This document shows positions 41,201-51,057 of a stretch of 64,000 nt of DNA, one piece after another. The stretch covers positions 496,001 to 560,000 of the forward strand of contig NC_092663.1 in NCBI RefSeq assembly GCF_032118995.1, written 5' to 3'. The DNA comes from Asterias amurensis (Eukaryota > Echinodermata > Asteroidea > Forcipulatida > Asteriidae). The notes under the pieces were generated by a model. The model was not told where the DNA came from. It was given only the letters and a program-made list of their open reading frames with translations, and did not search any database. Position numbers and translations under genes: made by a program. The stretch's first letter is position 1, and each line of letters opens with the position of its first letter.

Positions 41201-44200
41201 ACCAATGATCCCAGCCGTGGATTTCACCAAACTCATTCTAGCTTAGGATTAATCCTAGGACTTAGGACGTCTTAAGTTCCGTATCCTTATACGTTAGGAC
41301 ACAATGTGCCCGTCCTAACTTAAGACGGGTTACCCGTCCTAACTCGAGATAGGATTAATCCTAGTGTTTCGTGAAATCGGCTGCAGGCACTTTGAGCTCC
41401 TCCCATGGTTTCTCTGACACCCAACTTCTAACCAAACATTTCAACAGTGGGTGATAGACCTTGTCCCGGACAGTACTTATCCGTTGGTCGTCCTGTACTA
41501 ATTTTGTCACGGGCCCATTTTCATGAAGCCTGCAGGCACAAAAAATTGCTAAACACAGAAAAGTATACGCCTCTCTTAATACTTATGCATGACGTCATAA
41601 TTCTCACCCAAAATGAGGCTATGGGCGCACATTCCCCATCACTTGCAGTGGCTGCGCCCATTGCCTCGTTTTGGATTAACATTGTAACGTACCTTATGCA
41701 TAAATAATAAGAGGGCGTATTGTTTAGAAGAATCAGGTTACCAGCCCAAATTATGTTTTGTTTGCATTGTTGTGGCTGGTGCCCAGCTCAATTTATGCTT
41801 AGCAAAGAAATTTGTCAAGCAGTATTTGCTGCTTAACAGCTTTATGAAAATGGGCCGTCGTCTTTAATCAATGTGATAGTTTAAGAGACATGGCTTGAGG
41901 TGGCAAGGTGGTTTATAAGTCAATTATAAAGTGCTTTTGATTAGCTTTCATGTGTCAACCCTGCGGTGCTTACTCGGGTGAGCCCCTGACAAGAGCTAAT
42001 CGAACAATCACCCTCTCATGGTGACAACATGCACCTGGGGCCAGCCCCAAGTGACCCACTCCACAAGCAGGGCACTTGGGGCTGACCCGGGTGAGCCCTT
42101 GGAATGACGTCGAAGCTAGTTGAACGCACCCATTGCTGAATGATCTTTGTGTTATGCTTTATGCAGGTGTATAACAATGGATCTGGTATTGTCGCAGAGT
42201 CTGTGGTGACCATTAGTTTCCCTTATGAAGTAGCCAATGGTAAATGGCTCTTATATCTGACACATAAACCAGTGGTTGAAGATAACAAGGGCCAATGTGA
42301 GATTGATCCAATCTATGTGAATGAACTCCAACTTGAGGTACGTTCTCCATCAGGTTTTTATTTGTTAACTTTGTTTTTATTTGTTAACTTTGTTTTATGC
42401 ATGTCGCCAGACACACAAGGCCTGAAGGCCACTTCAAGGTGAGGGCTACAATTTATTTTTGCCACGGGCCGTTACCACTGACTCCTGGAACAGGGTAACC
42501 CTTTTTACAGTCCATGCGGATGTAGGCTTGGGTATCATCCATCAGAAGCCTGGCTGGTAGCGCTGAAAGCACTACCTCATCAACTTTACAAAGCAATAAT
42601 GGTTAAGTGTCTTGCTGAAGGACAAAAGTGTCACGACCGGGACTTGAACCCACACTCTAAGACTCTGCTGATCAAAAACAGCGGCCAATTTCATAGAGCG
42701 GCTTAAGCACAAAATTTGTTAAAGCACGAAAATTAACTTGCGTATTATACTCATGTTACTGACCAAAATTCCATGCCATATACATTGCTTGTGACTGGTA
42801 TTTAGCTGCTGTTTACTTAGCATAACAATTGAGTGGAGTCTTGGCCAGTAATCTAATTTTACTAAGCAAAGATTTTTTAGCTTACTCAAATTTTGTACTT
42901 TAAGCAGCTCTATGAAGTTGGGCCCAGAGCTTGAATCTGGTGCTCTGAAACGCTAGGCCCTGACACGCCACAACTGTCATTGCTTTATTTCACTCAAGAC
43001 ACAACAATGCTTTTAGACGGTGTCGATAGATGATGTGACATCACATGTTTTGTGGAAGTGTCATGGATGAGCGGCTAAGAACACCAAATTCAAACTCTTG
43101 TGTTTGTGATTAGCAGAGTATGGTTTCGAGTCCCAGTTGTGACATTTGTGTTCTTAAACAAGACACTTAACCATTGCTTGTACTTAGATGGGACGTAAAG
43201 CTGTTGGTCCCGTGTGTTGTGTATCGCAGGTTAAAGAACCCAGTGCACTTATCATAAAAAGAAGGGTTTCGCCCTGGTGTTCCTGGATTGATTGGCTGCA
43301 TATTGCATTATTAAAGGATTTGGGTACTTTTTGTAGGACACAAAACACAATGTCCACTGATTTACATTAAACTCACACAGTTTAAAGATGATGATAATAG
43401 AAAGCTTCCCTTGAAATATTAGTTGCTGAGGTGCTGTACATGTAGTCTTTGAGAAATGAGTAAAACAATGTCATGAAAATACATTGTTACATGCTAAAAT
43501 AATTTTTGTCTCATAATCACTGAGACAAAAATTATTTTCATGACATTGTTTTACTCATTTCTCAAAAACTACAGCACCTCAGCAAGTAATATTTTTAGGG
43601 AAGCTTTCTATAATATCATTATCGTCAAACTGTGTAAGTTAAGTGTAATTCTGTGGACATTGTGTTTTTTGTTCTACTAAAAGTACATATACCCTTTAAA
43701 CACAGTGTCATTAGAAGTCTAGTTATCTAAACATTTGAATGAAATGAATGATTTGATTCTTTTCCAGGAACGTCCAGAAGAACTCACTATCGTTCAACTG
43801 ACCACTGAAGCTTCACCCCTTGTAGGAAGGTCTCAATCCCCTAATGATGAGTCCCCAACAGATGGATCTAAGACGACACGGTCACCTAAAGGTAGAAGGA
43901 GACGCCGAGATGTGGTGAATGAGGAACAAGGTGCACAGAAAAGCAGAGCGCAGGAACAACAGGGGCAGATATTGACACTGGTAACTACAACTACAATCGC
44001 GACCGTATCTCATATATAAATCACTCTCTAACCAAGCTCCAACTAATCTTTGCAACCTTCTCCACACCCGCCAGTCTTTGTATAATTTAAGATCCACTTC
44101 AGCTGTTGTATTGAATGCCCCACGATCACGTACCAATGTAGTATCTAAATTGCTTGTTACCAAGTAAGTTTTTATGCTAACAATTATTTTGAGTAATTAC

Positions 44201-47200
44201 CAATAGTGTCCAGTACCTTTAAGTCATCAACACTTATTGATCAGGTAGTTAAACTCCGTCCAACAATAATATTTCAGTAAATTCTGTTATGGCTGAAGAC
44301 GAGACAGTTCGCATGTCTTTTGTTATTTGTGCTTTTTTATCAATACTTCCATCTTTGATTACAGAATTGTTACGACAAGACGGCCCGTTGCTTTGAATTC
44401 AAATGTTATATGGAGCGTCTTGGAGAAGAAGATGAAGCAAAGATTTATGTGAAATCACGACTTTGGAAAAGTACCTTCCTCGAGGTGAGTGTTGTGTTAA
44501 GAATTTTGAATCGATAATATCAGTATTTTGTTCTGCAAATTTAAGACTGATCTGTAGGATTTGAAACTTTGCTTGGTGGAATGTAGACTGTTAGTCTAAC
44601 TAAGAGAGGTTTGTGGCGTGTCCTGGCCTAGCGGTTAAGAGCATCGGACTCGAGCTCTAATGTTCAGCAGAGTGTGGGTTGGTGTGTCACCTGTGACCTT
44701 AAGCAACACACTTAACCATGATGCTTTTTTCCTTCAGATGGGACGTAAAGCCTTTGGTCCCTTTTGTTGTGTAACGCATGTAAAAGAACCCAGTGCACTT
44801 ATCGAAAAAGAAGGGTTTGCCCCAGTGTAACCTGGTCTGATCAGCAGCAAATTGCGCCACAGCACCTTATAAAACATTACATGGTGCTCTAAAAAGATAA
44901 GGTCTCACAATTCAAACGTAGTCCCACATCTTGCAGGAAATACTGTATGTTACAGTGCTATGAGCGTCGCTGAGTAACGGATGCGCAACACCATGTGAAT
45001 ATCTCCTTGGAGTACTGTTGGTTCTGAATAGAACTGGTGGTTGACAACCCAACGTTACAATCAGTATGCTCTGATTGACTTCAGAAGAATGCTTTAAAAC
45101 TGATTTGTTTTTATGTTACAGGATTACATCAATGCTAAAGAGGTGTTGGTTACGTCTGTTGGAAAAATAGACATCCTGAATGCTCCCTTTTTGACTCAAA
45201 GTAATGATGACAACGATGTGTTCAATGTAAGAATTATTCCTTTGTTTCAGTAAAATCAAGTTTCAATCAATCAAATTATTAATATGGGTCTATATTTCCA
45301 TTGATCATTGCTCATGTAGCCAAACTGTAAGCTCTTGTAAATAGGTGAGATTTGAGTGACGTCTTAAAAGTAGGGGCGCGGTAACCCCAACTGTGTTTGC
45401 TTCTAGGAATAAATAATGCAGACATGTACGAACAGGAGCGCAAGTTATGAGATGTTTTATGGAAGGTCAGTAGGTTGGTCAGTTACGGTCAGTCACATGA
45501 ATTCAGACATTGGTACACGAGCAGCATGATCTTGTAATGAATTCGTGTCTTAAAGGCAGTGGACACTATAGACCTTATGCACATGACGTCATTTCAGTAG
45601 GGCACCCTAAACCTAGAGGTCAAAAGGAGGTTGTTCATTGGCCAATACTGTGCGCCGCGCGTACAAATCTGTGCGTCTTGATTGTTTCGTCACCATTTTT
45701 CCTCTTAGATGGCGGCTGGATGACGTCAATGCATAAGGTCTATTGGTAAATACTCAAAATAATTGATAGCATAAAACCTTTCTGGGAAAACTGTTGCATA
45801 TCCTGTTGCATATCCTGACTATTGATGTGTTTTTGTTGACCTTGTATTATTACAGTTGACAATGGAAGTAAAACCTAGCAGTGTGACCCTACCTCCACCA
45901 GAACCCTTAGCTTGGTGGATCATCCTAGTGGCTGTCTTAGTTGGTATCATCATTCTTATTATTCTCATTATTTTACTATGGAAGGTAAGTCAGATTTTTA
46001 TTTTTTTATTTTTTTATTATTTTTTATTATTATTCAATGGTTTATTAAACATTTATTCAATGCCAGCAGCAGAATAACATGAACAGTTACATATCAAAAG
46101 TTTGGAGTAAAACATCACATTAATAATTAAAATGGCCTTCAATCTTACAAAAAACGGAGATGAACTGTTGGCTCTAAATGGGAAGAGAAAAGTTACATCA
46201 TTAAAAAACTTAGTAAAAGTTTACATATAACAATCTATAGCTATGGTTACAGAAATGATAAATCTAGTCATGCGAAAGTTGTTGTGAACATTTTATGGGA
46301 CTGCAGATTATTTTATTTAATTCAATTTTGTTCGGGAGGGGGGTAAAAGCTTTCAAATGAGCTCGTATATGTTCTCATGTTTTTTATGTGTCAAGCCTGA
46401 GATTTCTTAATCCATGCGCCATATTTTACCGCGCGAGGGCGCTATAAATATTTTTTATCACCTCCTGGGGTATACGCGATTTGCCGTGCACAGATTAATA
46501 GAAGTTTTGTCAGTTTTGTTTCGCTGTAGTTTAAATTTGCTTTAGAGGTGGAGTACAACGGCTCCTTTAAAACTCTTATTGTTCGTGATGGATTAGATGT
46601 TTGTGGACCAGTCATTAAAAAATGTTTTGGGTATGAATGAATACGATTGAGAGCGCCCTCAGGCGGTCAAAAATAGAGGGAGCAAGGCCATTTTCATTTA
46701 GCAAAAGGCATATCCGTTGGAAAATCTTACGTTGCCTTGGATCGGTCTTTGAAAAGTGTTGTAACCGGGTTTTTTTGTTTTTGGTTTTTTTTTTGGTAGA
46801 AAGATGTTGTAAAAGTAGAGTACAATGATCCACACAAACATGCCTCGAAATTGCATGGTTTTCCTTTTACCTCGTCAACTAACACGGTCTGCCATTTATG
46901 GGAGTCAAGGCCTCTATGTGAAAATTTTCTTGTGAAAATGGCATTGTTGTTCAAGTTATCAGAGTGTAGGTAAAAGGAAAAGAGTCAATGAAGTAATGCT
47001 GTTTTGCTCTTTGTGCAATTTCTGGTCTTTCAATTCAATTCAATTCATCAACATTTATTTACACCAAGGATAATCACTTTAGAAAAATCAAACGTCTGAA
47101 AGCACACAACTTCATGTGACAAGGGTGTTTTTTCTTTAATACTTATTTATAATATATATTTTTTACCCTAACTAAACATTATTTACACAAAATTCTTTGT

Positions 47201-50200
47201 GCTCACCAGTAAATACTACAGCTGGCCTGTCGTGCAATATTTTCCTTCTTTAGCCATTGCCACGTAGCAAGTTTTAATTGAGGTTGTCTTGGTAATATGA
47301 GTATTAATGACAATGGACACTATTGGTAATTATTCAAAATAATTATTAGCATAGAACCTTACTTGGTAACAAGTAATGGGGAGAGGTTGATAGTATAAAA
47401 CATTGTGAGAAACGGCTCCCTCTGAAGTGACAAAGTTTTTGAGAAAGAATTAAGTTTCCACGAATTTGATTTCCAGACCTTAGATTTAGATTGTGAGGTC
47501 ACAACTTCATGTGACAAAGGTGTTTATTCTTTCATTATTATCTCGCTTCTTCGACGACCAATTGAGCTCAAATTTTCACAGGTTTGTTATTTAGTGTATA
47601 TGTTGAGATACACCAAGTGAGAAGACTGGTCTTTAGCAATTACCAATAGTGTCCCTTGTCTTTAACAGACTTTAGTTAGAGTGTAGTACCGGTAGTAACC
47701 ATTCCCTATTTAGTATTAGTAATTCTTCCCTTTTTAATTTTAGTAAACCTTCCCTCTTTAATGTAGTAACCAATGGGTCCCTGTGGTTTATGCTGCTCTC
47801 ACACTGTGGTGGATATGCTAGCCAATGTGCTTACCAATGGAAATATTTGACAATTGCTCAAACTTCGCAGCATTCCCCATGTCTTCGTAAGGGTTGGTAA
47901 CAAATTCTCCACCTCCTTAGGAAGATTGGTCAATTTAGGAAGCGCCCCCTAAATTTCAGTAAATATTGTGAAGACAGTCATTCGCCGTCGATTTTTGTAA
48001 GCATTGTAAAGCCATTGGCAACATTGGTAAAGCGTGCGTTAGCTCATTTGCAACATTGGCAACAGTCGTTAGCTATTCGTAAGGCATCGACAAGCATTAG
48101 CAAGCTTTGGTAAGCATTTGTAATATATTCGTGAGATATTGGTAAGGAGAGGTCGAGGGACGACCGAGGGGTGACCGAGATGAAAATACTCACTATCCAA
48201 TCGCAATTTTTGGGCGAATTCACTGCAGAATTCAAATATTCATATTCACAAGAATATTGGCCATAGTGTGAGAGCAGCATAAGAATGATGTATTGAATTA
48301 ATTGACTGTTTATAGGCTTCTTTGCATAATGTAACTCCAATCCATTAATATAACAAGAAATCCACTGATTCTACATCTATAAATTGCCTTTTTTATCCAA
48401 AATGTCTTCTAGAAATTGTTTCCCATAAATTGTTTAAAGCCATTATACACTTTCGGAACAGAATTACAACTTACTTACAGGGTTTACAGAAGGCAATGGT
48501 GAAAGACTTCTCTTGAAATATTATTCCATGAAATGCTTTACTTTTTGAGAAAACATTAAAACAATTATCAATTCTCGACATCGAGAACTACGGATTTATT
48601 TTAAACACAATGTCATGATACGGCAAAACATGCGGAAAGAAGGGTGGGTTTTCCCGTTATTTTCTCCCGACTCGGATGACCGATTGAGCCTAAATTTTCA
48701 CAGGTTTGTTATTTCATATATAAGTTGTGATACACAAAGTGTGGGCCTTTGGACAATACTGTTTACCAAAAGTGTAAATGGCTTTAAAATCACATTCCCC
48801 TGATGTAATGTGATAATAATTGTAATTGCTGAATAACTAATGCCACTATCCTTTTATTTACCCCATATCTTTTTTTATTTTCAATGCTCCATGTGCATGC
48901 GTCCAGGTTGGATTTTTCCGTCGACCAGGAACAAGATCGGGTGGCCCAGTGCGTACTAAATAAACTACCATAAATAGTGACAATATTATGTAACTAACCC
49001 ATGATAGTGTGGAATTGCACATTGATTTATGCCTTGATATTTGCTTTACGATTGGTTTGAAACTCCACTGCTGCACACCATATTCTTGTTTTTGTTTAAA
49101 CCTGTTTGAATTTGCACATTTTACTAATTTGTGTTTTGCTTTATACAAACTGAAACTGATGAGACCAATGATAGATTTGAAAGGTTCACCAGTCTTTTAA
49201 TTCTGAAACAGATGTTTTGATGAGTTAAGATAGACTTCTGTCTCATGTTAACAACTAAACCTGTTTTTTGACAGGAAATTGAACGATGTCTTCCCACGAA
49301 TGACATTGATAGCTTGGAGATAATATCTTCTTTATTATTAGAAGTTATCTCTCCAGCGAGTGGAATACTGAAAAATATAGCACTTCTGCAGCCCAGATCT
49401 TCCACGAGCGCGCATGTTATATCGAATTTATCTTCCAGTCTCACGTGCAACGCGCAAAGTTTAAAATTTCAGGACGCTATTTCGTGCACAAAGTTTAGAA
49501 TGCGGAGCGTGGCGCATTGACACTCGTAATATGCACTGTTCAATTTTATAAACCACCCTCCAGTTCGAGCATCTTATTGGTGGATTATCGCGTAACATGG
49601 TTTGAGAGGGTGACTAGCCGATATTACCTCCCCGATCAATAGCACCTGGAGATGACGTCGCGCAAATAGCTCTTGGGGAACTATTACTTGTCACGCGCAT
49701 TTACCACTTGCCTGAATACTCACGTGTGCGCATTGTAATTAACATCTGGCACGTGGTGATGAATGGACCAATGAGAACTTGACTCTCGGTCATGAATATT
49801 TATGAGGTATTGTAAAACTTTATACTACACCTTTGCCCGGGTAATAGTTAAAAATGCAGGACGGTTCTTTTCAGAACTGAAAAATTAACCTCGGAACATC
49901 CGATAAATCTACTCCGCGATAGTAGAATAAAGAAAGACAATTTAAGAACAAACTTTTCTTGGCAAGTAGATACACACATGGTGTTACTGCGAACCAAATT
50001 TTTATGTTTATCTTTACCATAAATACTGTTGTTAGGTTTTAGTATGGGTAATGTTGTTTACAGTGACTGTTACAAATCTCTCTCATGTGGTTTCCTCAAG
50101 GACCTGTACTTTTGCAATCTTGTAATGAAGGTCTTAGCATCTTAAGTGTTTTCAATCTATAAGCATGAGTTTCTTCTAGCGGTTCTGATTTGGAATGAAT

Positions 50201-51010
50201 TGTCTTCTGGTTTTCTTGTTTTCAATAACTTTTCTATTATTCTTTATTGGTAAATGGAGGTTAAAAAAGTTACACATTAAATTATTCTTTCTTCCCACAA
50301 TATTTTGTTTTCTTTTTCTACACAACAATACATGAGTAAGTTCAAAAGATGTTGTGTTTAGGTTAGGTTTGTGAACATAAAGCAAATTCAGGTTTGCCCT
50401 GCCTTTTTTGGTCTCTATTATATAGTTTCCCTGACAACAGAAGTAGCAGCATGTCTGACTACTCCTTGATATTTGACAAAATATTCAAAATGTTGTGGAA
50501 AAGCTTTTTCTTGAAGTTGCTCTGCACGAATTAGGGTGATGGTTTTGTGCCATACGGCAGATACAAAAAGCTACTTCAGATGATGCCTAATGATGCCTGT
50601 ATTTACTGCACTAAATTTTGTATAGAGTGGTTCAATCAATCAATCAATCGTGGCCGAGCGGTTAAAAGCACCGCTATCGAACTCAAGCTGTGACCTGTTA
50701 AAGGGAGTATGGGTTCAGGAGCCATGACACTTCACCACTGCTTCATCCTTCGGATGGGACGTAAAGCTGTAGATCCTGTGTGTTGTTGTAAAAACTATTC
50801 ATAAATACCTCAGACAGTTTCGCTATTCCTATTGGTGGAGAGCGCGTCACGTGCTTATGACCGGTAAAAAGTGTTGAAACATGGGCGTGGCACGCGTGCT
50901 TGCACCTGTGCTTATAAGACAGTTTCTTCATTCCTATTGGTCAAGAGCAACATCAGGGACAGCGAGTATAATCTTTCATTATGAAGGCTGCACTAGAAAG
51001 GAAGAAGAAG

Positions 51011-51057
<47 letters not shown>

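Noticed and set aside
43882-44163. 93-codon minus-strand frame near integrin exon 22
   Set aside because: Antisense shadow of the furin-site exon and of the LINE fragment.
50647-50730. tRNA-Leu/Ser gene
   Set aside because: Head of SINE S2; no closing acceptor stem, and many similar copies exist.
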